From contig NZ_JAFCMB010000003.1 of assembly GCF_018130145.1 (NCBI RefSeq), positions 496,001-560,000 of the forward strand: a DNA stretch of 64,000 nucleotides, read 5' to 3'. Origin of the DNA: Bradyrhizobium sp. AUGA SZCCT0176 (lineage in GTDB: Bacteria > Pseudomonadota > Alphaproteobacteria > Rhizobiales > Xanthobacteraceae). The notes beneath the pieces are model-generated. The model searched no databases and was not told the DNA's origin. It saw nothing but the letters and a program-made list of their open reading frames with translations. Both the position numbers and the translations under genes were made by a program. Positions 12,318-23,018 of the stretch are shown here, piece by piece (within the stretch, counting starts at the first letter, position 1; each line of letters opens with the position of its first letter).

Positions 12318-12333
12318 ACAACTACATCTGGTG
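12318..12333. promoter_or_regulatory. Candidate NrdR box
   Basis: The 16-mer ACAACTACATCTGGTG resembles the partly palindromic NrdR box (roughly acaCTAcATcTaGTGt) and lies just upstream of the nrd riboswitch, where the promoter should be. NrdR boxes usually come in pairs about 31 bp apart, and I see only one convincing copy. Confidence 0.35.
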
Positions 12334-12432
12334 CGATTTGGGTAATCGTGTCAATGGTGCGCTAGCCGAGCCTGCGAAAATTCTGGTTCACCCTGTTGAA
12401 GCTGTGAACAACCGCAACAACCGGCGATCGAG

Positions 12433-12461
12433 TTGACGGGCGCGCCGAGTTGCCAGTAAGT
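12433..12461 (+). promoter_or_regulatory. Possible promoter of the metE riboswitch transcript
   Basis: TTGACG (12433-12438) is followed after 17 nt by GTAAGT (12456-12461), just before the aptamer begins. The -35 is good and the -10 is weak, so this is a tentative sigma-70-type promoter. Confidence 0.3.
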
Positions 12462-12464
12462 GGA

Positions 12465-12647
12465 CGCGTCGTGGTTCTTCGGGATGGTTTTCCCGAAGCT
12501 AAGAGGGAAGCCGGTGTGAAGCCGGAGCTGCCCCCGCAACTGTAAGCGGCGAGCCGCTGTCCAACAAAGTCACTGAGACCCGCAAAGGTTTTGGGAAGAC
12601 CGGACAGCAGCATTGACCCGCGAGCCAGGAGACCTGCCTCGACAACA
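12465..12647 (+). promoter_or_regulatory. Cobalamin (B12) riboswitch upstream of metE
   Basis: Conserved blocks in order are AAGAGGGAAGCCGGTG, GCTGCCCCCGCAACTGTAAG and GCGAGCCAGGAGACCTGCC, the cobalamin aptamer core and closing stem. The metE ATG follows about 115 nt later, after a leader element that is nearly identical to that of the nrdAB riboswitch. Repression of the B12-independent methionine synthase by B12 is a standard use of this riboswitch. The transcript probably continues into the 62-aa and Rieske genes. Confidence 0.95.
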
Positions 12648-12760
12648 TAAACGTCCTCGGGCGGGGTGTCCCGGTGGTGCGGTTGCGATTCCGCGCGCCC
12701 TACCGTCCGGAATCCAGACGTGTCACTTCGGCCTTTGCCCCCAACTTTTGGGGTTAAGCC

Positions 12761-15127
12761 ATGTCTGTTTCCAATGCGACTGCTTCTGTAAATTCTACCT
12801 CCTCACTTCCCGTCGCTTCGCTCGGCACGCCGCGCATCGGTCCGCGCCGCGAGCTGAAATTCGCGCTGGAGAGCTTCTGGTCGGGTACGACCGACGAGAA
12901 AGCCCTGATCGAGACCGGCATCGGGCTGCGTGCGGCCAATTGGGCGCGCCAGAAGAAGCTTGGTGTCAGCATCATCCCGTCCAACGACTTCACGTTCTAC
13001 GACCAGGTGCTCGACACCTGCGTGATGGTCGGCGCCATTCCGAAAAGCTACGGCTGGAACGGCGGCACGGTTCCGCTCGCCACCTACTTCGCGATGGCGC
13101 GCGGCGCCCAAGGCGCGGCGCATGATGCGGACTGCGGCCACGCCCACCACGACGCGGCCCACGGCGTGCCGGCGCTGGAAATGACAAAATGGTTCGACAC
13201 CAATTACCACTACATGGTGCCTGAACTGGAGAAGGATCAGACCTTCACGCTCGCCTCGCGCAAGCCGATCGAGGAGTATCTGGAAGCCAAAGCGCTCGGC
13301 TACCAGACTCGCCCGGTGCTGGTCGGCCCCGTGACGTTCCTCAAACTCGCCAAGTGCAAGGATGCGGGATTCAACACGCTATCGCTGCTAGACCGGTTGG
13401 TGCCGGTCTATATCGAGGTGCTGCGCGAACTCACCAAGGCCGGCGCGGAATGGGTGCAGATCGACGAGCCGTGTCTGGTCCTCGACCTCGACATGCCAGC
13501 GCAGCAGGCGCTGCATTATGCCTATGCGGAAATCACCAAGGCGGTGCCTGAGCTCAAGATCATGCTGGCCACGTACTTTGGCGGGCTCGGCGCCAACCGC
13601 GACACCGCGATGGCCCTGCCTGTCGCTGGCCTGCATCTCGACCTCGTGCGCGCGCCCGAGCAACTCGACGATCTCGCCGGTTTTCCAAAGGACCGCGTGC
13701 TGTCGCTCGGCATCATCGACGGCCGCAATATCTGGCGCGCCGATCTGAGCCGGCTGCTCGACCGGCTGGAACCTGTGGTCACCAGGCTCGGCGGCGACCG
13801 CGTGCAGCTCGCGCCATCATGCTCGCTGCTGCACGTCCCGATCGACCTCGCGCTGGAAACCAGCCTCGATCCCGATGTGAAGAGCTGGCTGGCGTTTTCG
13901 GTGCAGAAGATCGAGGAACTGGCGGCGCTCGGAACGGCATTGGCGCGCGGCCGCGTCCACGCCGACGCCATCCTGAAGGCCTCCGATGAAGCCGCAGCGG
14001 CGCGCAAAGCTTCGCCGCGGATCCACGATGCCAAGGTGGCGGCGCGTGCCGCCGGCATCGATAGCTCGATGCGCCGCCGCCTCAACGCGTTTACCGATCG
14101 CGCCGGCGTGCAGCACAGCCGCTTCAACCTGCCGGCCTTCCCGACCACGACCATCGGCTCGTTCCCGCAGACCGCGGATGTCAGGAACGCCCGCGCCGCG
14201 CATGCCAAGGGCGCGCTGACCGACGACGCCTATAAACTCTATCTGCAGAACCAGACCGCGCGCGCGGTGCGCTGGCAGGAGAATATCGGGCTTGATGTGC
14301 TGGTTCATGGCGAGTTCGAGCGCAACGACATGGTGCAGTATTTCGGCGAGCAGCTCGAAGGTTTCGCCTTCACCGGGTATGGCTGGGTGCAGTCCTACGG
14401 ATCACGCTACGTCCGCCCGCCGGTGCTGTTCGGCGACGTGTCGCGCCCGAAACCGATGACGGTCGAGTGGTGGCGGTATGCGCAGTCGCTGACCAAGCGG
14501 CCGATGAAGGCGATGCTGACGGGGCCGGTGACCATTCTGAACTGGTCGTTCGTCCGCGACGATATTCCGCGCAGCGAAGCCTGCCGCCAGATCGCGCTGG
14601 CGATCCGTGACGAGGTCGCAGACCTGGAGGTCGCCGGTGCCGGGATGATCCAGATCGACGAAGCGGCCCTGCGGGAGGGCCTGCCGCTGCGCCGGTCGGA
14701 GTGGAAGACCTATCTCGACTGGGCCGTGGACGCCTTCCGCATCTGTTCGTCGGGCGTGCGCGACGACACCCAGATCCATACCCACATGTGCTACTCGGAG
14801 TTCAACGACATCATCGATGCGATCGGTGCGATGGATGCCGACGTGATCTCGATCGAGACCTCGCGCTCGAAGATGGAACTGCTCGACGCTTTCCGGAACT
14901 ACCGCTATCCGAACGAGATCGGCCCCGGCGTCTACGACATCCATTCGCCGCGGGTGCCTGAAACCGCTGAGATGACCGACCTGCTCAAGCTGGCGCGGCT
15001 GCGGCTCTCCGACGCCCAGCTCTGGATCAATCCGGATTGCGGATTGAAAACCCGGAAATGGGAAGAGGTGCGGCCCGCTCTGGTCAACATGGTCGCCGCC
15101 GCCCGCGAATTGCGGGCGCTCGCTTAA
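12761..15127 (+). CDS. metE: Cobalamin-independent methionine synthase
   Basis: The 788-residue enzyme transfers the methyl group of 5-methyltetrahydropteroyltriglutamate to homocysteine without B12. The zinc ligands match E. coli MetE with an offset of 34: His675 and Cys677 in HTHMCYSEF, Glu699 in SIETSRS and Cys760 in NPDCGLKTR. Both homologous halves of MetE are present. An unusual His-rich stretch near residues 121-134 ([15 protein letters not shown]) lies in the N-terminal half and may bind metal. The gene follows a B12 riboswitch and heads a probable three-gene operon. Confidence 0.97.
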   Translation: MSVSNATASVNSTSSLPVASLGTPRIGPRRELKFALESFWSGTTDEKALIETGIGLRAANWARQKKLGVSIIPSNDFTFYDQVLDTCVMVGAIPKSYGWNGGTVPLATYFAMARGAQGAAHDADCGHAHHDAAHGVPALEMTKWFDTNYHYMVPELEKDQTFTLASRKPIEEYLEAKALGYQTRPVLVGPVTFLKLAKCKDAGFNTLSLLDRLVPVYIEVLRELTKAGAEWVQIDEPCLVLDLDMPAQQALHYAYAEITKAVPELKIMLATYFGGLGANRDTAMALPVAGLHLDLVRAPEQLDDLAGFPKDRVLSLGIIDGRNIWRADLSRLLDRLEPVVTRLGGDRVQLAPSCSLLHVPIDLALETSLDPDVKSWLAFSVQKIEELAALGTALARGRVHADAILKASDEAAAARKASPRIHDAKVAARAAGIDSSMRRRLNAFTDRAGVQHSRFNLPAFPTTTIGSFPQTADVRNARAAHAKGALTDDAYKLYLQNQTARAVRWQENIGLDVLVHGEFERNDMVQYFGEQLEGFAFTGYGWVQSYGSRYVRPPVLFGDVSRPKPMTVEWWRYAQSLTKRPMKAMLTGPVTILNWSFVRDDIPRSEACRQIALAIRDEVADLEVAGAGMIQIDEAALREGLPLRRSEWKTYLDWAVDAFRICSSGVRDDTQIHTHMCYSEFNDIIDAIGAMDADVISIETSRSKMELLDAFRNYRYPNEIGPGVYDIHSPRVPETAEMTDLLKLARLRLSDAQLWINPDCGLKTRKWEEVRPALVNMVAAARELRALA

Positions 15128-15172
15128 ACGCCCGCCCCGTCTCTCATCCCGGCACCATTGAAAGGATACGCC

Positions 15173-15361
15173 ATGCGCTTCTGGATCGAATGCACGAGGT
15201 GCGAGGCCACCCACATCAATATCGCGCTGGTCGGCAGCATGTGGCGCGACGGCGAGCGCACCGTGCTCGCCTTCGTCGGCGGCGACGGCCAGCGCATCGA
15301 GGTCACCGAGACGCCGGAACAGATCATGGCGCTGCATCTCGGACCGCTGGCAAAGGCGTAA
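15173..15361 (+). CDS. Small conserved-looking protein in the metE operon
   Basis: This is a 62-residue protein of unknown function. It starts at an ATG with AAAGGA 7 nt upstream, 45 nt after metE, and ends 7 nt before the Rieske oxygenase gene. The N terminus reads MRFWIECTRCEATHINIALV with a CxxC pair that could bind metal. The rest is predicted beta-strand (GERTVLAFVGG, QRIEVTETPEQ). I do not recognise a family. Tight spacing suggests co-transcription from the B12-controlled metE promoter. Confidence 0.7.
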   Translation: MRFWIECTRCEATHINIALVGSMWRDGERTVLAFVGGDGQRIEVTETPEQIMALHLGPLAKA

Positions 15362-15368
15362 CGACGCG

Positions 15369-16454
15369 ATGACGGTGAGGCCTGATAATGCCTGGTCGGA
15401 AGCTTCTGTCGATCTTCGCAAGGTCGGCGCGAATCCGGATTACTGGTATCCGGTCGCATGGTCCCACGAGGTGAAGTCCGGCCAGACTTTCGCGGCGCGG
15501 TTCGCGGGCGAGCCGATCGTGCTGGTGCGCCCGAGTGAGGGCGCGATCTTCGCGCTGGAAGACCGCTGCGCGCACCGCCAGGTGCCGCTGTCGAAGGGAA
15601 CGGTCGATGGCTGCACCCTGCGCTGCGTCTATCATGGCTGGCGCTACGACGCGTCGGGCGACTGCATCGACGTCCCCTATCTTGGTAAGGGCAAGAGGCC
15701 GAACGGCGTCCGCCGCTATCCCTGCTTCGAACGCGACGGGTTGATCTTCGTATGGCCCGGCACAGGACCTGCCGCCGCCCCCTTGCCGCAGATCGGCGCA
15801 GCCGCTGATAACGCCTACAAGACACGGCGGTTCGGCAAGCTCGTCGCCTGCCACTACACTTTCATGCATGAGAATTTGATGGACATGAACCATCAGTTCC
15901 TGCACCGGCGCACCACCGGAAAAGTCGTGCCGCGCTATCTCGGCAGCCGCGCCGGCGAACGCTGGATGGAAGTCGATTACAGTTTTGCCCGACCTGGCGA
16001 GAAGCCGCCCCTTGGCGAGGCCGTCATCGTCGGCGGCCTGCGCGGCCGTGCCGGCACGGCGCGCGACTTGATGACGGTGCGCACCGAATATCCCTACCAG
16101 ACCCTGCAGATGTGGACGAAGGGCGACGCACCGGTTCTCAACGTATGGCTCGGCTACACGCCCATCGATGCCGCGCAGCGCCGTAACCGGACCTTCGTGG
16201 TGCTGTCGGTGCGCAAACCCAGAATTCCCGGCATCCTCGATCTCGGCTGGCCGGTGCTGGCCTGGTTCACCAACCGGGTCTTTTCGGAGGATTGCGAGAT
16301 CGTCGAGATGGAACAGGCCGCACATGACGCGCAAGGCGCCGACTGGAACAGGGAAGTGTTTCCGCCGATCCACGCGCTGCGAAAACTGTTGCGGGAGTGC
16401 GGGGAGCCAGGCAGTAGCCCGGATGGAGCGCAGCGAAATCCGGGACGCACGTGA
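15369..16454 (+). CDS. Rieske [2Fe-2S] aromatic-ring oxygenase / O-demethylase-type alpha subunit
   Basis: The product has 361 residues. The N-terminal Rieske domain carries CAHRQVPLSK and CVYHGW, giving Cys67-x-His69 and Cys86-x2-His89 as cluster ligands. The mononuclear iron site is suggested by MDMNHQFLH around residues 175-183. Architecture and length fit vanillate-O-demethylase-like oxygenases, which oxidatively demethylate or hydroxylate aromatic substrates using a separate reductase; none is encoded next to it. The last about 14 codons (SSPDGAQRNPGRT) fall in a dispersed palindromic repeat, so the natural C terminus has probably been replaced. It lies 7 nt after the 62-aa gene. Confidence 0.85.
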   Translation: MTVRPDNAWSEASVDLRKVGANPDYWYPVAWSHEVKSGQTFAARFAGEPIVLVRPSEGAIFALEDRCAHRQVPLSKGTVDGCTLRCVYHGWRYDASGDCIDVPYLGKGKRPNGVRRYPCFERDGLIFVWPGTGPAAAPLPQIGAAADNAYKTRRFGKLVACHYTFMHENLMDMNHQFLHRRTTGKVVPRYLGSRAGERWMEVDYSFARPGEKPPLGEAVIVGGLRGRAGTARDLMTVRTEYPYQTLQMWTKGDAPVLNVWLGYTPIDAAQRRNRTFVVLSVRKPRIPGILDLGWPVLAWFTNRVFSEDCEIVEMEQAAHDAQGADWNREVFPPIHALRKLLRECGEPGSSPDGAQRNPGRT

Positions 16455-16499
16455 CGTCGCGGCATGCCCCGGATTTCGCTGCGCTCCATCCGGGCTACA
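16415..16499. repeat. Near-perfect inverted REP hairpin overlapping the Rieske gene end
   Basis: The arm 16415-16444 (tagcccggatggagcgcagc and onward) is repeated in inverse orientation at about 16469-16498, with a loop of about 24 nt. The left arm is translated as the C terminus of the oxygenase and the stop codon (16452-16454) lies in the loop. It belongs to the same family as 975-1073. Confidence 0.9.
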
Positions 16500-16564
16500 G
16501 CGATTCCGAGCCGCTCCCACGTCTTGCCGTTGATCCTCATGGCGCCGGACCAGGACGCCACCAT

Positions 16565-16590
16565 AAAAAAACGCGGCGTCACCGCCGCGT
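16565..16590 (-). terminator. Rho-independent terminator of ftsH
   Basis: ACGCGGCG (16571-16578) and CGCCGCGT (16583-16590) form an 8-bp GC-rich stem with a 4-nt loop, followed on the minus strand by a run of seven T. It lies 24 nt past the ftsH stop. A shorter T tract on the other side could also serve the plus strand. Confidence 0.85.
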
Positions 16591-16614
16591 TTTCTATTTC
16601 AGATGCAAACCCGC

Positions 16615-18537
<1,923 letters not shown>

Positions 18538-18631
18538 CGATCTTCCTTCGTGGCCGCGCGGATCGCGGCCTTATGTCCTTGGGCAGTAAACCTTGGGTCG
18601 TCAGGTGAGAAACCCCCGGAGCACTGCTTAC

Positions 18632-18660
18632 AATCTAGGTGGCGCCTGGGTCGATGCCAA
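18632..18660 (-). promoter_or_regulatory. Likely sigma-70-type promoter of ftsH
   Basis: On the minus strand TTGGCA (18655-18660) and TAGATT (18632-18637) are separated by exactly 17 nt, about 95 nt upstream of the ftsH ATG. The preceding CCCTTGG also resembles part of a heat-shock -35, so dual use cannot be excluded. Confidence 0.45.
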
Positions 18661-18795
18661 GGGAACCACGCAGGACTATTTAACGCATCCTAGCGCGATT
18701 CCCGGTCAAATAATGGCGTAAGAATCAGCGTTTTTCGGGGGTGGTTAAGACTCCCCGCCGGTTTATGACGGGATATCGAGGCTTGGGCTTGCCTC

Positions 18796-19824
18796 TCATC
18801 CCGGCCTGCGACGACGCGGGGGAGCCGGCTCGACGTGAATTCGGCCTCCAATCAGGCTGATTGCGGCGCCCGCGAGGGTCTGCTTCAACTTCGGCTGGCC
18901 TTCCGATACCGCCCGATCCAGTACCGTCAGCAGGGCCTCGACCTTGCCGAGTTCCGCAGGCCCCTCGTGACCGACGCGGTCGATGGCCCGCATCAGCAGC
19001 CGAAGCCGGATTTCCTCAGGCAGACCCGCAAAGGCTGACGCATCGAAGCCAAAACGCGCGGCGTCATGGCGGTCCCTCAGCGCCAGATAGCGCTCGGCGC
19101 CATCGACGAGCACTTCCAGCGCGGCATTGGCCCGCGCCAGCCGCGACGCCAGCCGCGCCAGGATTCTCGCATCGCCGCCCTCTTCCGCCAGCGCCGGCAT
19201 CAGCGCCCGCAAACGAGGCCGCGTGTAATTGACGTCGCGGTTGGTCGGATCATCGGCGAAGGCGATCCTGGCCTTGTTCAATGTCGCGATCAGTTGCGAT
19301 TTCGGGACATCCAGCAACGGCCGCGCCAGCCACACGCCGTCGCGTTCCGATTGGCGCGCCATCGCCGCCAGACCGGCGATGCCGCTGCCACGCAGCATCC
19401 GCATCAACAATGTCTCGGCCTGGTCATCGCGGGTATGCGCGGTGAGGATATGGGTCGCTCCACCAGCGCGTGCTGCCTGCGCCAGCAGGCGATAGCGCGC
19501 CGCCCGCGCCGCGGCCGGCACGCCCGTGTTCGGCTTGGCTCCATGCCAGCGCAGCGTGCGATGGGGCAGATCGAGATGCCTGGCGAGCTTTTTGACGTCA
19601 CGCGCCTCGATCACGGCTTCATGCCGCAAGCCGTGATCGACGGTCACCGCGATCAATCGCGGCCCGCGCTTCAGGGCACGGCGCCAGCGCGCGGCGAGCC
19701 ACATCAGGGCGATAGAATCAGGTCCGCCGGAAACGGCGAGCACGATCGCGGGCGCAGCCTTCCAGTCGGCGAACAGAAGTTTCGCCTGGCTCGCCGTGAT
19801 CGCGGAATGGTCGTCCTCTGCCAT
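18796..19824 (-). CDS. tilS: tRNA(Ile)-lysidine synthetase
   Basis: The 342-residue enzyme ligates lysine to C34 of the CAU-anticodon tRNA-Ile, changing decoding from AUG to AUA. The N-type ATP pyrophosphatase loop SGGPDS sits at residues 32-37, and TVDHGLR and THILTAHTRDDQAETLLMR are the expected TilS motifs. The protein is of the shorter class without a full C-terminal substrate-binding domain, as usual in alphaproteobacteria. It follows cpoB by 70 nt and belongs to the pal-cpoB-tilS-ftsH series conserved in the group. Confidence 0.95.
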   Translation of the reverse strand: MAEDDHSAITASQAKLLFADWKAAPAIVLAVSGGPDSIALMWLAARWRRALKRGPRLIAVTVDHGLRHEAVIEARDVKKLARHLDLPHRTLRWHGAKPNTGVPAAARAARYRLLAQAARAGGATHILTAHTRDDQAETLLMRMLRGSGIAGLAAMARQSERDGVWLARPLLDVPKSQLIATLNKARIAFADDPTNRDVNYTRPRLRALMPALAEEGGDARILARLASRLARANAALEVLVDGAERYLALRDRHDAARFGFDASAFAGLPEEIRLRLLMRAIDRVGHEGPAELGKVEALLTVLDRAVSEGQPKLKQTLAGAAISLIGGRIHVEPAPPRRRRPG

Positions 19825-19894
19825 GGGCCGACCATACCGTTTTCAAGCGAGGGCTGTCCCGCACTTGATGGGGCTCAGCCGAACGAGCGAAAGC

Positions 19895-21007
19895 TCAGCA
19901 CTTCACCCGCTTCTGCTCGCGGTCCACGGCGGCCTTCACGCCGGCCGAGGCGCGCGGATATTTCCGCGTCACTTCGCCAAGCGCGGCGCAGGCCGCTTCC
20001 TTTTCCTTCAGCGCCGCCAGCGACTGGCCGAGCCGCAGCAGCGAGTCCGGCGCCTTTGCGGACTTGTCGAACTTGGTGGTGACGCCGAGAAAGGCTTCCG
20101 CGGCATCGCGATATTGCTGGCGCTGGAAGAAGCTTTCGCCAAGCCAATATTGCGAATCCGCGATCAGGGGATCGCTCGGATATTTCTGCGCGAAATTTTT
20201 CATGGTCTCTTCGGCGAGCGCATAATCCTTGCGCTGCATGTAACCGATGCCGAGATCGAACTCGTCCTTGGGCGTGGCCGAAGGCGGCAGCGTCGTCAGC
20301 GCGGCGCTGGCGCCGGGCGCACGCACGGGCGGCGGCGCGCCGCCGGGATCGCGCGGGCTGGTCGCGCCGAGGTCGAGCGGCTCGCCCCGTCCGCGGCCGC
20401 CGGGCGCCCCGACCGGCGCGTCGTTGGCAACCGGCAACTGACCGCCACCGAGCGCGCGCGGCGCGCCGGGGGCGTTCGGATTCTGGTTGGGGTCGAAGGC
20501 GTCGCCGCGGCGGCGGCCGGTCGCCGGTGCTGCTGCCTGCTCCTGCATGATCGGCGGCGGCGCCGCGATCTGCGGCTGCTCATAGGACGGCTGCGCCTGC
20601 GGATAGCCCTGCTGTCCCTGCGGATAGCCTTGCTGCGCCTGGGGTTGCCGGGCGGGCGGATAGGCCTGGACCGGGGGCGGCACCGCGGCCACGCTGGGCT
20701 GGGCCGCCGGGGGCTGACCGGCAGGTGCTACCGCCGCACCGCCACCAAGCTGCCGCAGGCGCTCCTCGAGCTGGCGGTTACGATATTGCAGTTCCTCGTT
20801 CTGGCCGGTGAGCTGCCGCAGCTGGTTCTCGAGCCGCTGGATCCGCATATCCGCGTCGGCGTCGTCGGATTGCGCCTGGACCGGCGGGGAGCTTTGCGGA
20901 GAAGAGGACCACGGGAACGATACCTGTGCGAAGGAGGCCTGCGAAGACAAGGAGAGCATCGCGGCAATCGCCGCGGCGCCGATCGCATTGAGAAACCTGA
21001 ATGACAT
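19895..21007 (-). CDS. cpoB: Tol-Pal system coordinator CpoB (YbgF)
   Basis: The 370-residue periplasmic protein links outer-membrane constriction with peptidoglycan synthesis in E. coli. It has a signal peptide ending near SFAQ, a short coiled coil (MRIQRLENQLRQLTGQNEEL) that trimerises in homologues, and a long Pro/Gln/Gly-rich linker (about residues 80-240). The C-terminal TPR domain starts at about 245 (DLGIGYMQRKDYALAEETM). The ATG at 21005-21007 was chosen because the signal peptide starts there; the open frame upstream is not conserved-looking. It lies 342 bp after pal, which has its own terminator. Confidence 0.93.
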   Translation of the reverse strand: MSFRFLNAIGAAAIAAMLSLSSQASFAQVSFPWSSSPQSSPPVQAQSDDADADMRIQRLENQLRQLTGQNEELQYRNRQLEERLRQLGGGAAVAPAGQPPAAQPSVAAVPPPVQAYPPARQPQAQQGYPQGQQGYPQAQPSYEQPQIAAPPPIMQEQAAAPATGRRRGDAFDPNQNPNAPGAPRALGGGQLPVANDAPVGAPGGRGRGEPLDLGATSPRDPGGAPPPVRAPGASAALTTLPPSATPKDEFDLGIGYMQRKDYALAEETMKNFAQKYPSDPLIADSQYWLGESFFQRQQYRDAAEAFLGVTTKFDKSAKAPDSLLRLGQSLAALKEKEAACAALGEVTRKYPRASAGVKAAVDREQKRVKC

Positions 21008-21302
21008 TTTGCCCTGACGACGAAAATTCGGCGTGACATCGAAAGCCGAACACATTGAGAGAGGGAGTACGCCAGAATTGTGACTGGCGTTTCCGAATCC
21101 GGAAGCCGGATTTCGGTATGGTTTAGTATCAGCTTCAAAACAAGCAAGCGGCTTGCTCGGCGGGCCGTTCATCAACGGAAGGGATCAGGCCCATGCACGC
21201 ACCCGTGAACGGGGTGATCTTCGACGTCGAAGCCGCGAAACTGGTTGCCCGACGGAGCGGACGCTGGCCGTCATTCGCGGCTTCATCATGAGACCAAAAT
21301 GA

Positions 21303-21326
21303 AACCGGCGCCCGAAGGCGCCGGTT
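21303..21326 (-). terminator. Terminator of pal
   Basis: AACCGGCGCC (21303-21312), loop CGAA and GGCGCCGGTT (21317-21326) form a 10-bp stem with a stable tetraloop. On the minus strand it is followed by TTCATTTT, 23 nt past the pal stop. The remaining bases up to cpoB (21008-21302) hold no convincing gene. Confidence 0.8.
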
Positions 21327-21349
21327 CTGAACTCGGTAGTCGCAGCCGC

Positions 21350-21841
21350 TCAGGCGCCGGCGTTCAGCACCGTGACCGCGCGGCGGTTCTGCGACCAGCA
21401 GGAGATGTCGTTACACACGGCGACCGGGCGTTCCTTGCCGTAGGAGATCGTGCGCATGCGGTTCGGATCGACGCCGCGCGAGGCGAGATAGCTCCGTACC
21501 GACTGGGCGCGCCGTGCACCGAGCGCGATGTTGTATTCGCGGGTGCCGCGCTCGTCCGCATGGCCTTCGATGGTGAAGGAATAGCGGTTGTAGGTCTGCA
21601 GCCACTGCGCCTGCTTTTCCAGGGTCGCGATCGCCTGCGGGCTGAGCTCGGTCTGGTCGCTCTCGAAGAACACGCGGTCGCCGACATTGACCACGAAGTC
21701 CTGCTGGCTGCCCGGGGTCGCCGCACTCGCCATCGCCCCCTCGGCGCCGACGTTCTTGTTGGCGCAAGCGCCCATCGACAGGGCCACCGCGAGTACCGCG
21801 ACCAGTTTCAATCCCTGGAGGATGCGCATCTGATGTTTCAT
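21350..21841 (-). CDS. pal: Peptidoglycan-associated lipoprotein Pal
   Basis: The 163-residue outer-membrane lipoprotein has a lipobox LSMGAC with the acylated Cys26. The OmpA-type peptidoglycan-binding domain follows (about 55-163), with TIEGHADERGTREYNIALG and ARRAQSVRSYL. Pal ties the outer membrane to peptidoglycan and works with TolB. The ATG at 21839-21841 is preceded by GGAGG at a spacing of 9-10 nt. In most relatives pal follows tolB directly; here two unrelated genes separate them. Confidence 0.97.
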   Translation of the reverse strand: MKHQMRILQGLKLVAVLAVALSMGACANKNVGAEGAMASAATPGSQQDFVVNVGDRVFFESDQTELSPQAIATLEKQAQWLQTYNRYSFTIEGHADERGTREYNIALGARRAQSVRSYLASRGVDPNRMRTISYGKERPVAVCNDISCWSQNRRAVTVLNAGA

Positions 21842-22139
21842 TCCGGAGCCTCCACGCTCACGTTTTCCGACTGTTATCCGGTCTACAGGGCGATGGTTAA
21901 GCGAACGTTCCGTCAACCTTGATGGAACCTTGCCAGACCCGATCAAATGCCGACAAACCGTGAAAAGCGCCCACGATGGTTAATGGTTTGTAAATGTGGC
22001 GCGACGGTGAAGGCAAGCACAGGCGGGGCCGAAATCGCCCTTTTGGCGTTGGCATCGCGGACAGTACCGGGCTGAGGACACGTCAGGCGGCGGGCCAGGG
22101 CCCGGCAGCGGGGCCCCGATCAGCCGCGAAGCCGGCGGA

Positions 22140-22880
22140 TCAGGCGTTTGGAACGATCGAGGCGCTCTCGAACGAGATGACGCCCCCCTGCGGGGAGAAT
22201 TGGCGCTCGCCGGCGCGCTGGAACAGCATCCGCCGCTCGAAAGCACTTGAGCGCATGATGGGAAAACGGGTCATGACGCGTTCCCGCACGGCCCGGTAAT
22301 CGGACGCCATCAATGCCACCTTTGGCAAGAATCCCGGAAACGAACGCGGGTCGGCGATGACCTCGGACATGAAGACCCGGCGATAGAATGCCTGGTGCTC
22401 CGCACGAACGAGCGCGAGCCCGAAATCGGCGTTGAAATGCTCGCATGCCATATAGGCCAGCCGGACCGTCAGATAGGGGATCTCAGGGAACTGCCTGGCT
22501 TTTTCGGGGAGCGCAGCAAGACGAAGCGGATCGATGAAGACTTCGCCTTGATCGATGCGCGGGTGAAGAACATCGCCGAACAAATCGACCGAACCGGAAA
22601 TCCGACATTCTGACGTCACGACGTTGAGGCGGAGCGAACTACAGAGTTCTCCGTCAATGTAGATTCCGAACATCCAGGCGTTGGGCGCATCGTCGTAATG
22701 ATCGCTGACGCGCTGAGACTCCGACGGCGCGGTTACTCCGCCATGCAGATAGGCTTTGTAACGCATCAAATAGATGGAATCCTTTTCCTCGGGAGTTTCC
22801 ATGAGCCGGTAGTCGACGCGATCAGACAGTCCCGACTCCGGCACAAAAAGCGACGTGCGCGGTTCGGATCTGGACTTCAT
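22140..22880 (-). CDS. FeeM-like N-acyl amino acid synthase / autoinducer-synthase-fold acyltransferase
   Basis: The product has about 246 residues. The fold is suggested by DYRLMETPEEKDSIYLMRYKAY at the N terminus, then SSLRLNVV, a PYLTVRLAYMACEHF helix and ALVRAEHQAFYRRVF. This order resembles the GNAT-fold acyltransferases around FeeM and LuxI, which couple an acyl chain from acyl carrier protein to an amino acid or homoserine lactone. Substrate and product are unknown. The ATG at 22878-22880 with GGAG 7 nt upstream is preferred over one four codons earlier. It lies between pal and a c-di-GMP enzyme, so it may have a role in surface signalling; this is inference. Confidence 0.6.
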   Translation of the reverse strand: MKSRSEPRTSLFVPESGLSDRVDYRLMETPEEKDSIYLMRYKAYLHGGVTAPSESQRVSDHYDDAPNAWMFGIYIDGELCSSLRLNVVTSECRISGSVDLFGDVLHPRIDQGEVFIDPLRLAALPEKARQFPEIPYLTVRLAYMACEHFNADFGLALVRAEHQAFYRRVFMSEVIADPRSFPGFLPKVALMASDYRAVRERVMTRFPIMRSSAFERRMLFQRAGERQFSPQGGVISFESASIVPNA

Positions 22881-23018
22881 CTGATACTCCATAACTTCAA
22901 CTTCCGAACAACTTGTGCGAGTGCGAAAGCTTAACAGCTCCTTAACAAAATTGCAAAGCTATCGAGACGTTAGGGTTAACCTCGCGGCCGTCTGCACGCG
23001 CATCTGAACCCGTAAGAT

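Noticed and set aside
21193..21291. Possible 32-residue peptide (start MHAPVNGVIFDVEAAKLV) between cpoB and pal
   Set aside because: Ribosome site is weak and the frame ends in the pal terminator region on the opposite strand; not enough support.
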